From an uncultured Tenacibaculum sp. (GTDB taxonomy: Bacteria > Bacteroidota > Bacteroidia > Flavobacteriales > Flavobacteriaceae): 41,954 nt of DNA. The position numbers and the translations under genes are program-made. Location: assembly GCA_947504185.1 (NCBI GenBank), contig CANNGJ010000024.1, positions 1 through 41,954 on the forward strand, in the 5' to 3' direction. The notes beneath the pieces are model-generated. The model had not been told where the DNA came from. It did no database searches and worked only from the letters and a program-made list of their open reading frames with translations. Shown here piece after piece: positions 23,995 to 32,833 of the stretch. Position 1 is the stretch's first letter; the number at the start of each line of letters is the position of its first letter.

Positions 23995-25323
23995 ATTCAA
24001 TCTTATTTCCTTTTTCAAGTATAAATAGGTAACCAACGTTGATAAAATATCAGCTATTGGAAAAGACATCCATACACCATTTACACCATAAAATTTAGGT
24101 AGTATATAAACTAGTGGTATTAAAAAGATTCCTTGTTTTAATAAAGTAAGTATTAAAGCTGGAAAAGCTTTACCTGCTGCTTGAAAATATGCAGAACCTA
24201 TTAATTGTGTAGTAATTACTGGGGTTGCTAAAAAAGCAATGATTAAAGCATTTGGGGTTAAACTTAAAAGCTCTTTATCATCTGTAAAAACACTTACCAA
24301 TTGATTAGGAAATAGCATAATCCCAATAAAAACTAGCGTAGCTATTCCAGTTCCATAAAGAATAGATGTTTTAATTGTTTCTTTTACACGTTTAGAGTCA
24401 TTAGCTCCGTAATTATAACCAGCTATAGGCAAAAAGCCTTGTGTTACTCCTAAAACAGGAAATAAAGCAAACATCATTACTCTATTGATAATTCCATAAA
24501 TAGCGATTGATATTTCCCCTCCATATTTAAACAAAGTATAATTTAAAATTATAATTAGTAGACTTATGGTTCCTTGTCTTATAACAGTTATACCACCCAA
24601 TGCAACAATTTCTTTTAAAATAGATATATTAATTTTAAAATATTTAGGAATAATTTTTAGTTCAGTATTTTTTGATAAGAAAAACCATAGCACAAACAAA
24701 CCACTTACTGCATAAGAAATAGAAGTTGCCAATCCGGCTCCAAACATTCCTAAATCCATAATTTTAATAAAAATTATATCCAATATAATATTAGAAATTG
24801 CAGGGAAAATCATAGTAAACATAGCGTAATTAGGTTTACCAACTGCCCTGATAACTGGATTTCCCATCATAGCAAATGCAAGAAATGGAACACCCCATAC
24901 TATTACATGAAAGTATTTGGTAGCTGGAATTACAATATCGCCATTAGCGCCAAACAATTGTAGAATAGGAAAACAAAAAAAAGTTCCGATAAAAACAAAT
25001 AAAACTGATAACCCAACTGTTAAGCTAATTTGGTTACCAAAAACCTCAAAAGCTTTAGGTATATTTTGTTTCCCTAGGGCTCTAGAAATTATTGAACTAC
25101 CACCAATACCAATTCCCATACCAATAGATGAAATTAAAAACGCGATTGGTAATACAACTGTTATTGCCGCAATTGCCATAACGCTAATCCATCTTCCAAC
25201 AAAAATGGTATCAACAATCATGTTTAAAGACATCACTAAAATTCCAATTGAAGCAGGAATAGCTTGCTTTAACAAGAGTTTGCTTATTTTTTCTGAGCCA
25301 AATTTGCTGGTTATTTTATTCAT
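23986..25323 (-). CDS. MATE-family efflux transporter
   Basis: Inner-membrane multidrug and toxin extrusion antiporter of 445 residues with 12 predicted helices in two six-helix halves. The N-terminal LLLKQAIPASIGILVMSLN and VDTIFVGRWI, and the second-half LGVTQGFLPIAGYNYGA, are family hallmarks. Drug specificity is not predictable; sodium or proton coupling is possible. It is a single gene, convergent with DUF2461 and divergent from the thioesterase, and no regulator is adjacent. Confidence 0.93.
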   Translation of the reverse strand: MNKITSKFGSEKISKLLLKQAIPASIGILVMSLNMIVDTIFVGRWISVMAIAAITVVLPIAFLISSIGMGIGIGGSSIISRALGKQNIPKAFEVFGNQISLTVGLSVLFVFIGTFFCFPILQLFGANGDIVIPATKYFHVIVWGVPFLAFAMMGNPVIRAVGKPNYAMFTMIFPAISNIILDIIFIKIMDLGMFGAGLATSISYAVSGLFVLWFFLSKNTELKIIPKYFKINISILKEIVALGGITVIRQGTISLLIIILNYTLFKYGGEISIAIYGIINRVMMFALFPVLGVTQGFLPIAGYNYGANDSKRVKETIKTSILYGTGIATLVFIGIMLFPNQLVSVFTDDKELLSLTPNALIIAFLATPVITTQLIGSAYFQAAGKAFPALILTLLKQGIFLIPLVYILPKFYGVNGVWMSFPIADILSTLVTYLYLKKEIRLNLN

Positions 25324-25413
25324 ATTTAATTTCTAGCACTCGAATATCTAAAATATTCTAATACCGAAACCAAATCACACTAACATTTAAGTAATAATTA
25401 ACACCAATCGTTG

Positions 25414-25421
25414 TAAGTTTG
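25414..25421 (+). promoter_or_regulatory. Promoter -7 box abutting the thioesterase start
   Basis: TAAGTTTG matches TAnnTTTG exactly and ends 4 bases before the ATG at 25426. If this is the promoter, the mRNA would begin at or next to the start codon. Confidence 0.5.
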
Positions 25422-25425
25422 TTAA

Positions 25426-25818
25426 ATGAACTTTTTTGAAAAGAAACATATAGTATCTCCTCTTGAAATAGATGAATATAACCACGTAAATAACGTAGTT
25501 TATGTACAGTGGATGCAAGATGTATCTAACGATCATTGGCATTTATTAATTAAAGACATTCCAAAACCAGATTATGTTTGGTTTGTAATTCGTCATGAAG
25601 TTGATTATAAAAGTCAAGCTGTATTAGGTGATGAAGTGAGAATTAATACTTGGGTAGGGAAAACAGAAGGAATAAAATCTATCCGCCATTATGAAATTTA
25701 TAAAGGAGAAACTCTTTTAGTAAAATCGCAAACTACTTTTTGCTTGTTAGATGCTAAAACACAAAGACCTAAAAGAATTACACAAGAAATTAAAAACCTA
25801 TTATTACCTGTAAAATAA
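25426..25818 (+). CDS. Acyl-CoA thioesterase (4HBT hot-dog family)
   Basis: Cytosolic hot-dog thioesterase of 130 residues. DEYNHVNNVVYVQWMQD (about 17-33) is the 4-hydroxybenzoyl-CoA-thioesterase type active-site helix, including the conserved Asp-x-x-x-His-Val-Asn start (here Glu-Tyr-Asn-His-Val-Asn). FVIRHEVDYKSQAVLGDEV follows as the next strand. Substrate is unknown, probably an acyl-CoA. The start is fixed by the adjacent -7 box. The helicase gene follows after 30 bases with its own -7 box. Confidence 0.9.
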   Translation: MNFFEKKHIVSPLEIDEYNHVNNVVYVQWMQDVSNDHWHLLIKDIPKPDYVWFVIRHEVDYKSQAVLGDEVRINTWVGKTEGIKSIRHYEIYKGETLLVKSQTTFCLLDAKTQRPKRITQEIKNLLLPVK

Positions 25819-25822
25819 GCAA

Positions 25823-25830
25823 TATCTTTG
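25823..25830 (+). promoter_or_regulatory. Promoter -7 box of the DEAD-box helicase
   Basis: TATCTTTG is an exact TAnnTTTG match directly after the thioesterase stop, 18 bases before the helicase ATG. No TTG is visible at the expected upstream distance. Confidence 0.5.
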
Positions 25831-25848
25831 CATTTATAAATATAGAGA

Positions 25849-26967
25849 ATGACAACATTTAGAGCACTAGGAGTACGTAACGAATATGTTAAAGGATTAA
25901 AAGAGTTAGGAATAACAACTCCAACTGATGTGCAAAAAGAAGCAATACCATACTTATTAGAAAATAACGCTGATTTTATTGGGTTAGCTCAGACTGGAAC
26001 AGGAAAAACAGCAGCTTATGGTTTGCCAATTCTTCATAAGATTGATGCTTCTAAGAATACTACACAAGCGTTAATTCTGTCTCCAACAAGAGAGTTAGTG
26101 CAGCAAATAAAAAAACAACTATTTAAGTTTACTAAGTATGTAGATGATAGAATTTTTGTTGAAGCAGTGTATGGTGGAGAGAAAATTGAGCGTCAAATAA
26201 AAAACTTAAAAAGAACTACTCATATAATCGTAGCAACACCAGGTCGTTTAATTGATTTAATAGAGAGAGGAGAAGTTGATTTAAAAAATATTCAGACTTT
26301 AGTTTTAGATGAAGCTGATGAAATGCTAAGCATGGGATTCAAATTAGAGTTGAACCGTATTTTAAAATATACCTCAGGAACTAGAAAAACCTGGTTGTTT
26401 TCTGCAACAATGCCAGAAGAGATTAGAAGTATTGTAAAAAAATACATGAATGCTTCAGCAAAGCAAATTGAAATTAATAAAAATACATTGGTAAATGCCA
26501 ATATTACACATCAGTTTGTACAAACTACAATTCCTGAAAAAGTAAATGTTATTATTAAGTTTTTAGAAAAAAGACATGCTGAAAGAGGTATCATCTTTGC
26601 TAGAACCAAAGCAGGAGCTCAAAAAATAACTAAGCAGTTAAAAGAGGAAGGCTTTTCAGTAGAAGCTTTAGAAGGTGATATGCAACAGAAAGAGCGTGAT
26701 AAAGTAATGCGTGCTTTTAAAAATGAGAGCCTTCAGGTTTTAGTAGCTACTGATGTTGCAGCAAGAGGTATCGATGTGCAAAACTTAGGATTTGTAGTTC
26801 ATCATCAATTACCAGAAAAATTAGAATATTATACACACAGAAGTGGGAGAACTGCAAGAGCAGGGAAAAAAGGAGTTTCTTTAGTTTTAGTTCTAAACAA
26901 TGAAAGAAGTAAAATTAAAGAGGTTGAAAGAGCACTACAAATTCAAATTTCTGAAATAAATATCTAA
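25849..26967 (+). CDS. DEAD-box ATP-dependent RNA helicase
   Basis: 372 residues comprising just the two RecA-like domains. Motifs in order: Q motif GITTPTDVQKEAIP, motif I AQTGTGKT (about 47-54), Ia PTRELVQQ, Ib TPGRL, II DEAD (about 154-157), III SAT, IV IIFARTK, V ATDVAARGID, VI HRSGRTARAG. There is no basic C-terminal tail or RNA-binding domain, so it is a compact RhlE/CsdA-like helicase of unknown specificity, probably in RNA decay or ribosome assembly. Its TAA overlaps the next ATG (TAATG). Confidence 0.95.
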   Translation: MTTFRALGVRNEYVKGLKELGITTPTDVQKEAIPYLLENNADFIGLAQTGTGKTAAYGLPILHKIDASKNTTQALILSPTRELVQQIKKQLFKFTKYVDDRIFVEAVYGGEKIERQIKNLKRTTHIIVATPGRLIDLIERGEVDLKNIQTLVLDEADEMLSMGFKLELNRILKYTSGTRKTWLFSATMPEEIRSIVKKYMNASAKQIEINKNTLVNANITHQFVQTTIPEKVNVIIKFLEKRHAERGIIFARTKAGAQKITKQLKEEGFSVEALEGDMQQKERDKVMRAFKNESLQVLVATDVAARGIDVQNLGFVVHHQLPEKLEYYTHRSGRTARAGKKGVSLVLVLNNERSKIKEVERALQIQISEINI

Positions 26968-27593
26968 TGAATATTATTTACGCCATAGACATTGCTGGTA
27001 CTTTTGCATTTGCTATAAGTGGAGCATTGGTTGCGATAAAAAAAGACTTTGATGTTTTTGGAGTAATTATTATTGCCTTTGTTACTGCTGTTGGTGGAGG
27101 TATGATTCGTGATGTTTTAATTAATGCACATCCAATAAATTGGATTGGAGATGTTAATTATATCTGGACAATCTTAACCGCTGTAGCTATAACTTTTCTA
27201 TTTAAAAGTAAAATTGCTCCACTTAGAAAAACAATGTTTTTGTTTGATACCATTGGTATAAGTGTATTTACCTTACTTGGTTTGCAAAAAGGACTAGCCT
27301 ATAATTTGCATCCATTTGTTGCTTTAGTTATGGGAATGGTTTCAGCTGTTTTTGGTGGTGTAATAAGAGATGTACTTACTAGAAAAGTTCCACTAATATT
27401 TAAAAAAGAAATTTACGCTTCAGCATGTTTAGCTGGTGGGGTAATCTATTTAGTTCTATTAAAATTTAATATTAATGAAGATATTCGATTTATAATTGCA
27501 GCATCAGCAATTATTTTGATTAGAACCGTTGTAGTTAAATATGAATTAGAATTACCTAGAATTAAGAAAGATATATTAGGAAACAAAAATTAA
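26967..27593 (+). CDS. TRIC-type cation channel (UPF0126)
   Basis: Inner-membrane protein of 208 residues, about seven helices. It has two internal repeats: AGTFAFAISGALVAIKKDFD...GGGMIRDVL (about 11-50) and DTIGISVFTLLGLQKGLA...FGGVIRDVL (about 93-135). This is the UPF0126/TRIC fold; bacterial members conduct potassium or transport glycine in described cases. The start shares bases with the helicase stop, so translation is coupled. Which substrate applies here cannot be decided. Confidence 0.92.
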   Translation: MNIIYAIDIAGTFAFAISGALVAIKKDFDVFGVIIIAFVTAVGGGMIRDVLINAHPINWIGDVNYIWTILTAVAITFLFKSKIAPLRKTMFLFDTIGISVFTLLGLQKGLAYNLHPFVALVMGMVSAVFGGVIRDVLTRKVPLIFKKEIYASACLAGGVIYLVLLKFNINEDIRFIIAASAIILIRTVVVKYELELPRIKKDILGNKN

Positions 27594-27597
27594 TCAC

Positions 27598-28059
27598 ATG
27601 AGTAAACTTGTTTTTTCAAATTTAAAAGAATTAGAAAGTTTACAAGGAAAATCATTACCAATAGGAGAGTGGTTTACCGTAACTCAGCAAATGATTAATG
27701 ATTTTGCCAATGCTACTTTAGATAAGCAATGGATACATGTTGATGAAGAGAAAGCAGCTAAATACTCGCCAACAGGAACAACCATAGCACATGGATTTAT
27801 GTCGGTTTCTATGTTATCAGAATTAATTTCAGATTTAATAGAAATAAAAAGTGTAAAAATGGGATTGAATTATGGATTGAATAAAGTTCGTTTTCCTAAT
27901 TCAGTACCAGTAAATAGCAAATTACGATTAGTTAGTTCAATAAAGCATATTGAAGATATGCATAATGGTAAAAAACTAACTTTCGACTGTACAATAGAAA
28001 TTAAAGGGCAAGAAAAACCAGCTTGTGTAGCCGAATTTATTTTTGTTTTGTTTGAATAA
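27598..28059 (+). CDS. MaoC-family dehydratase
   Basis: Hot-dog (R)-enoyl-CoA hydratase-like protein of 153 residues. The hydratase-2 signature is visible: DFANATLDKQWIHVDEEKA with the catalytic Asp/His spacing, then TIAHGFMSVSMLSEL. Probably acts on acyl-CoA in fatty-acid metabolism. It begins 4 bases after the channel gene, completing a plus-strand group. A bidirectional hairpin separates it from the convergent membrane-protein gene. Confidence 0.92.
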   Translation: MSKLVFSNLKELESLQGKSLPIGEWFTVTQQMINDFANATLDKQWIHVDEEKAAKYSPTGTTIAHGFMSVSMLSELISDLIEIKSVKMGLNYGLNKVRFPNSVPVNSKLRLVSSIKHIEDMHNGKKLTFDCTIEIKGQEKPACVAEFIFVLFE

Positions 28060-28061
28060 AA

Positions 28062-28090
28062 AATGCTGCCTAAAAAACATAGACAGCATT
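28062..28090. terminator. Bidirectional terminator between maoC-like and membrane-protein genes
   Basis: AATGCTG (28062-28068) pairs with CAGCATT (28084-28090). Read on the minus strand the stem is followed by TTTTTTATTC, a good T-tract for the 28113-28544 gene. On the plus strand the T-run is weaker. Confidence 0.75.
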
Positions 28091-28112
28091 AATACTTTTA
28101 ATTGTATTTTTT

Positions 28113-28544
28113 TTAAGAAAGCCAACCTTTAGTTTCAGATTTTTTAGCATAGAAGTACAAGAAAACCCCAATAATAATTACCATGATTGGCATAACCATT
28201 CCACCTGGCCCATATACTTTGGTAGCTCTACTCATAAAGAAATTGTAAAACATTTGAATTACGATACCAATTAGTGAAATTAAAAAAACTGGTTTCGCTA
28301 ATTTCTTCTTCATTAAAAGTAAAACACACCCAAGTAATCCTGCAAAAACAGCAATTGCAAAAGCAGCGGTATACCAAGCAGGGATATCTTCATATAAATT
28401 TCTCTCAGCTTCAGGCAATGCAGCTTTCATATCATCTGTCATGTAAGCTTGGGCTACATAAGCCATAACTCCCATGGCATTCCATATTAAAGCAATAGCA
28501 CCTACTATCCAAAATAAAGTATTTGGTTTATTTGAATTCGTCAT
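28113..28544 (-). CDS. Conserved four-helix membrane protein
   Basis: 143 residues with hydrophobic segments at about 9-29, 53-77, 83-103 and 112-133. The central AWYTAAFAIAVFAGLLGCVLLL and QMFYNFFMS, followed by YGPGGMVMPI, look strongly conserved. I recall near-identical proteins in marine gammaproteobacteria, often labelled sugar transporter without support. Four helices are too few for a sugar porter, so I leave the function open. It is a single-gene unit between two terminators or promoters. Confidence 0.8.
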   Translation of the reverse strand: MTNSNKPNTLFWIVGAIALIWNAMGVMAYVAQAYMTDDMKAALPEAERNLYEDIPAWYTAAFAIAVFAGLLGCVLLLMKKKLAKPVFLISLIGIVIQMFYNFFMSRATKVYGPGGMVMPIMVIIIGVFLYFYAKKSETKGWLS

Positions 28545-28626
28545 AAAATAATTTTTAAGTTAGTTAATTTTAAAAATACTTATAAACAGCTAGAAAACAA
28601 AATTTTAAATTTGAAGAAAGAATTTA

Positions 28627-28634
28627 TATATTTG
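28627..28634 (+). promoter_or_regulatory. Promoter -7 box of the LysM gene
   Basis: TATATTTG is an exact TAnnTTTG match 35 bases before the ATG at 28670. The nearest upstream TTG (28611-28613) is 13 bases away. Confidence 0.45.
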
Positions 28635-28669
28635 AAAAGCTACTAATCGGGGAAATTAAAAAAACAAGC

Positions 28670-29272
28670 ATGAAAATAAAAATGGGGTTAATGTTTATAT
28701 TTTTAATTACTATAAATAGTTACTCACAAGAAAAAAAACTTCCAAAAGGCTGGGATAGAGTTTTACTAGAAGGTAAAACTGTTTATATGAATTTAGTTAC
28801 AGGTAGTATATCTAAAAGGTATCCTATAAAGCCAGCAATAAAAATTAAAGAAGAAGTAGTAAAAGAATTTGACCCAACAATCGTACATGTAGTTAAAAAA
28901 GGAGAAAGTTTAAGTTCTATAGCTAGAGAATATGGTTTTGGATTAGCTAAATTGTATCAATTAAATAGCATGACTAATTTTGATGAGATAGAAATTGGTC
29001 AAGAAATAGTTGTCGGATATGCCCATAATGAAGAAGAAAAAAATGCTTTTTTAAATGGAGATAAAGGTGCTTTAAATCATGATGATAATCATCATAAAAT
29101 AAGTAAAAAGAAACCGAACTCTTCTACTGCGCATAAGTATCATACAGTAGCATCAGGAGAAACTTTATATAGGGTAGCTTCAAATTATAAGTTATCGGTA
29201 GAAACATTAAAAAAACTAAATAGCTTAAAAGAAGCAACCATATTTATAGGTCAAAAGCTAAGAATTAAATAG
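28670..29272 (+). CDS. Secreted LysM peptidoglycan-binding protein
   Basis: 200 residues with a signal peptide (KIKMGLMFIFLITINSYSQ, cleavage near 20) and two LysM domains. The first is about 65-111 (HVVKKGESLSSIAREYG to IGQEIVV), the second about 155-200 (YHTVASGETLYRVASNY to IGQKLRIK). A His/Lys-rich linker (DDNHHKISKKKP) joins them. No catalytic domain is present, so it probably binds cell wall in the periplasm as an anchor or accessory factor. The segment after the signal (LPKGWDRVLLEGKTVYMN) resembles a WW-like strand pair, of unknown role. Confidence 0.88.
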   Translation: MKIKMGLMFIFLITINSYSQEKKLPKGWDRVLLEGKTVYMNLVTGSISKRYPIKPAIKIKEEVVKEFDPTIVHVVKKGESLSSIAREYGFGLAKLYQLNSMTNFDEIEIGQEIVVGYAHNEEEKNAFLNGDKGALNHDDNHHKISKKKPNSSTAHKYHTVASGETLYRVASNYKLSVETLKKLNSLKEATIFIGQKLRIK

Positions 29273-29402
29273 TCAATCTTAAAATACTGTTAAACTAAAC
29301 AATTTATCGTAACGATTTAAGAAAAGTATCGTCATATAAGTGTAATTACTTTACAAGATTAGTTAAAGTGATTAGTTAGTTTTTAATAGTTGATTGAAAA
29401 AA

Positions 29403-29433
29403 GGCTCGAGATTTAAATATCTCGAGCCTTTTT
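29403..29433. terminator. Strong bidirectional terminator
   Basis: GGCTCGAGAT (29403-29412) pairs perfectly with ATCTCGAGCC (29419-29428) around a TTAAAT loop. A-runs before and T-runs after make it work in both directions, between the LysM gene (+) and the RsmB-like gene (-). The 130 bases between 29273 and 29402 show only a small dyad, ATCGT-A-ACGAT, at 29305-29315. Confidence 0.9.
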
Positions 29434-29454
29434 AATTTTATTTAAAATAGTATT

Positions 29455-30666
29455 TTACTTTCTAACTAATTGTGCCATATAAAAACCGTCATAACCAGAT
29501 TGGTGTGATAATACTTTATGGTCTTTCACAAAAGTAAAGTCTTTTCCTTCATCAGAAGCTAAGAAAAATTCTATTTGTTGCTGATTTTCTGATGGTAGTA
29601 CTGAACAAGTAGCATATACTAATTTTCCACCTGGTTTTACCATTTTAGAATATTGTTGTAAAACATCTTGTTGTACACCTTTTATATTCTCTAAAAACTC
29701 AGGTTGCAATTTCCATTTACTATCTGGATTTCTACGAATAACTCCTAAACCAGAACATGGTGCGTCTATTAAAACTCTATCAGCTTTCCCATGTAGTTTC
29801 TTAATCACTTTTGTAGAATCGATAACTTTACAATCTATGTTATGTACTTTGTTTCTACGAGCTCTAACTTTTAGCTTTTTCAATTTACTTTCGTAAATAT
29901 CCATCGCTATAATTTGTCCTTTGTTTTTCATTAAAGAAGCAATGTGTAAAGTCTTACCTCCAGCACCAGCACAAGTATCAACTACTTTCATACCAGGTTC
30001 AACATCTAAATAAGAAGCTACTAACTGAGAAGATGCATCTTGTACTTCAAAGAAACCTTTATGAAAAGCCTCTGTTTTAAAAACATTAGCACGTTCTACT
30101 AAACGTAAGGCATCATCATGACCTTTGATAAATTCAGTATCAATTCCTTCAGCTTTTAAATCTTTCTGTAAATGCTCTTTCGTTACATTTAACGTATTTG
30201 TACGTAAAATTACTTCAGCTCTTTTGTTTAAAGCTGCAATTTCTTTTGTCCAAATTACTTCTCCTAATTCTTCAACTCCGATTTCATCAATCCAATCTGG
30301 AATAGACTCTCTAAATTTTCTAATTTTAGATAACTCATCAAAACGACCTTTAATTCTTCGAGTAGGAGTATCTTCAATCTGATTCCAATCCGGTAATTTT
30401 ATCCCTCTTAAAACACACCAAACAACAAACAAGCGCCATAAATCAGGACGTGCATACGGTACTTTTACATTTGCAATTTCAGCATACAAACGTTGCCATC
30501 TAACAATATCATAAATCGTTTCAGCCACAAACTTTCTATCACGTGCTCCCCAACGTTTATCTCTCTTTAAAGCTTTTTCTACAGCCTTATCTGCATACAC
30601 ACCTTCGTTAAATATATCACGTAAACTATCAATCACAGCATACGTTAAATTTCTATGTAATCTCAT
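29455..30666 (-). CDS. RsmB-like rRNA (cytosine-5) methyltransferase
   Basis: RNA m5C methyltransferase of the NOL1/NOP2/sun family, 403 residues. An N-terminal NusB-like helical domain (1-130; ALKRDKRWGARDRKFVAE) precedes the catalytic part. SAM motif I is VVDTCAGAGGKTLHIA (about 222-237). Motif IV DAPCSGLGVIRRNPDSKWK and motif VI VYATCSVLPSENQQQIEFF carry the two conserved cysteines. 16S rRNA position 967 is the usual RsmB target, but other flavobacterial paralogues exist, so the exact site is inferred. It is divergent from recG. Confidence 0.9.
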   Translation of the reverse strand: MRLHRNLTYAVIDSLRDIFNEGVYADKAVEKALKRDKRWGARDRKFVAETIYDIVRWQRLYAEIANVKVPYARPDLWRLFVVWCVLRGIKLPDWNQIEDTPTRRIKGRFDELSKIRKFRESIPDWIDEIGVEELGEVIWTKEIAALNKRAEVILRTNTLNVTKEHLQKDLKAEGIDTEFIKGHDDALRLVERANVFKTEAFHKGFFEVQDASSQLVASYLDVEPGMKVVDTCAGAGGKTLHIASLMKNKGQIIAMDIYESKLKKLKVRARRNKVHNIDCKVIDSTKVIKKLHGKADRVLIDAPCSGLGVIRRNPDSKWKLQPEFLENIKGVQQDVLQQYSKMVKPGGKLVYATCSVLPSENQQQIEFFLASDEGKDFTFVKDHKVLSHQSGYDGFYMAQLVRK

Positions 30667-30684
30667 TTGATGAATTTAAGAGTG

Positions 30685-30692
30685 CAAAGATA
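30685..30692 (-). promoter_or_regulatory. Promoter -7 box of the RsmB-like gene
   Basis: On the minus strand this reads TATCTTTG, an exact TAnnTTTG match 19 bases upstream of the start codon at 30666. Confidence 0.5.
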
Positions 30693-30693
30693 G

Positions 30694-30721
30694 TTGATTT
30701 TAACGGCTTTTTGTATTTTCG
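30694..30721 (+). promoter_or_regulatory. Promoter of recG
   Basis: TTG (30694-30696) is followed after 17 bases by TATTTTCG (30714-30721), one mismatch from TAnnTTTG. The ATG at 30728 is 7 bases downstream, so a leaderless or nearly leaderless recG mRNA is predicted. This box overlaps the divergent promoter region of the RsmB-like gene. Confidence 0.45.
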
Positions 30722-30727
30722 TTCTTA

Positions 30728-32824
30728 ATGAATTTAAATCATCCTATAACATATATAAAAGGTGTAAGTGTAGCCAGAGCAGAACTGTTATATACCGAGT
30801 TAGGTATTAAAACATGTAATGATTTATTACACCTTTTTCCGTTTAGATATATTGATAAAACTCAGTTTTATACGATTAACCAATTACAACAAAATTCATC
30901 AGAAGTTCAGATAGTTGGTAAGATTACAGGAGTAAAAGAAGTAAAACAAAAAAGAGGAAGTAGATTGGTAGCAACTTTTACTGATGCAACAGGTTCTATA
31001 GATTTAGTTTGGTTTAAAGGAGCTAAATGGATTAAAGACAGTTTAAAGGTTGATACACCTTATGTAATTTATGGGAAGCTAAATTGGTATAATAACACAG
31101 CCAATATGCCGCATCCAGAAATGGAAACAGTTAAAGAGTATAAAAGTAAACTGCAAATGGCGATGCAGCCTGTTTACCCGTCAACTGAAAAGCTATCTAA
31201 TAAAGGAATTAGTAATAAGGTGATGCGTAGTATGCTTCAAAATTTGTTACAACAAGTTTTTGGTAATATTGAAGAAACACTTCCTAATCACTTATTAAAC
31301 GAACATCAATTATTAGGAAAGCGAGACTCATTATTAAATATACATTTTCCAAAAAATCAAGAATTATTAGCCAAAGCTCAGTATCGATTAAAGTTTGAAG
31401 AGTTATTTTTTATTCAGATGCAATTATTGCAAAAGAAACTCATCAGAAAATCAAAAATTAAAGGATATGTTTTTGAGCAAGTAGGAGAACAATTTAATCA
31501 ATTTTATAAAAACCATTTACCATTTGATTTAACGAACGCCCAGAAAAGAGTTTTAAAAGAGATACGAAAAGATATAGGTTCTGGTGCTCACATGAATCGT
31601 TTATTACAAGGAGATGTTGGATCAGGTAAAACAATTGTAGCACTATTATCTATGTTAATTGCAATAGATAACGGATATCAGGCAACTATAATGGCGCCAA
31701 CAGAAATTTTAGCAATACAACATTATAACGGAATTGTAGAATTACTTGCCGAAACAGATATAAAAGTAGAATTGTTAACCGGTTCTAGTAAAACAAAGAA
31801 GAGACGAGAAATTCATGCAGGTTTAGAAGATGGTTCTTTGCATATTTTAATAGGAACTCATGCTATTTTAGAGGATAAAGTTCAGTTTAAAAATTTAGGA
31901 ATTTCAATTATTGATGAACAGCACCGTTTTGGTGTAGCTCAACGCTCTAAAATGTGGCAAAAAAATGAATTACCACCACATGTTTTAGTAATGACAGCAA
32001 CGCCAATTCCTAGAACGTTAGCAATGTCAGTATATGGTGATTTAGATATTTCTGTAATTGATGAATTACCTCCTGGACGTAAAGAAATTAAAACAGTGCA
32101 TCGTTATGATAGTAATCGTTTAGGAGTATTTAAATTTCTGAAAGATGAAATAGCCAAAGGCCGTCAGGCGTATGTTGTATATCCATTAATTCAAGAATCG
32201 GAAGCGATGGATTATAAAGATTTAATGGACGGCTATGAAAGTATTGTTCGTGATTTTCCTGCGCCTAAATATCAAATTAGTATTGTGCATGGGCAAATGA
32301 AACCTGCAGATAAAGAATACGAAATGAACCGTTTTGTAAAAGGAGAAACACAAATAATGGTGGCAACTACCGTTATTGAAGTTGGGGTAAATGTGCCAAA
32401 TGCATCAGTAATGGTTATTGAAAGCGCCGAACGTTTTGGACTGAGTCAATTACATCAGTTGCGAGGTAGAGTAGGACGTGGAGCAGAACAGAGCTATTGT
32501 ATCTTATTGTCAAGCTATAAACTATCTTCAGATGGTAAAACTCGTTTGCAAACAATGGTTGAAACTACTGATGGTTTTAAAATAGCTGAAGTTGATTTAA
32601 AATTGCGCGGACCAGGTAATATCATGGGAACTCAACAAAGTGGGGTTTTAAACCTTAAAATTGCTGATGTAGTAAAAGATACAGCAATACTACATGCAGC
32701 TCGTCAAACTGCTATAAATACACTACAAGATGACCCTAATTTATCTAAACCAGAAAATGCTAGTTTATTAAAAGTATTTACTCAAATTCAAAAAACAAGT
32801 GGTCTTTGGAGTAATATTAGTTAA
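30728..32824 (+). CDS. recG: ATP-dependent DNA helicase RecG
   Basis: Branch-migrating helicase that rescues stalled replication forks. 698 residues, full length for the family. The N-terminal wedge/OB domain spans about 1-250 (VQIVGKITGVKEVKQKRGSR, DLVWFKGAKWI). Helicase motif I is GDVGSGKT (about 295-302), II is IDEQH (DEXH, about 394-398), III is MTATPIPRTL, V is ATTVIEVGVNVPNA, VI is QLRGRVGRG. The C-terminal TRB region includes KLRGPGNIMGTQQSG. It lies 9 bases before a methyltransferase gene. Confidence 0.97.
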   Translation: MNLNHPITYIKGVSVARAELLYTELGIKTCNDLLHLFPFRYIDKTQFYTINQLQQNSSEVQIVGKITGVKEVKQKRGSRLVATFTDATGSIDLVWFKGAKWIKDSLKVDTPYVIYGKLNWYNNTANMPHPEMETVKEYKSKLQMAMQPVYPSTEKLSNKGISNKVMRSMLQNLLQQVFGNIEETLPNHLLNEHQLLGKRDSLLNIHFPKNQELLAKAQYRLKFEELFFIQMQLLQKKLIRKSKIKGYVFEQVGEQFNQFYKNHLPFDLTNAQKRVLKEIRKDIGSGAHMNRLLQGDVGSGKTIVALLSMLIAIDNGYQATIMAPTEILAIQHYNGIVELLAETDIKVELLTGSSKTKKRREIHAGLEDGSLHILIGTHAILEDKVQFKNLGISIIDEQHRFGVAQRSKMWQKNELPPHVLVMTATPIPRTLAMSVYGDLDISVIDELPPGRKEIKTVHRYDSNRLGVFKFLKDEIAKGRQAYVVYPLIQESEAMDYKDLMDGYESIVRDFPAPKYQISIVHGQMKPADKEYEMNRFVKGETQIMVATTVIEVGVNVPNASVMVIESAERFGLSQLHQLRGRVGRGAEQSYCILLSSYKLSSDGKTRLQTMVETTDGFKIAEVDLKLRGPGNIMGTQQSGVLNLKIADVVKDTAILHAARQTAINTLQDDPNLSKPENASLLKVFTQIQKTSGLWSNIS

Positions 32825-32833
32825 TAAATATTA

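Noticed and set aside
28113..28544. Sugar transporter label for the four-helix protein
   Set aside because: The protein is only 143 residues with four helices and has no sugar-porter motif.
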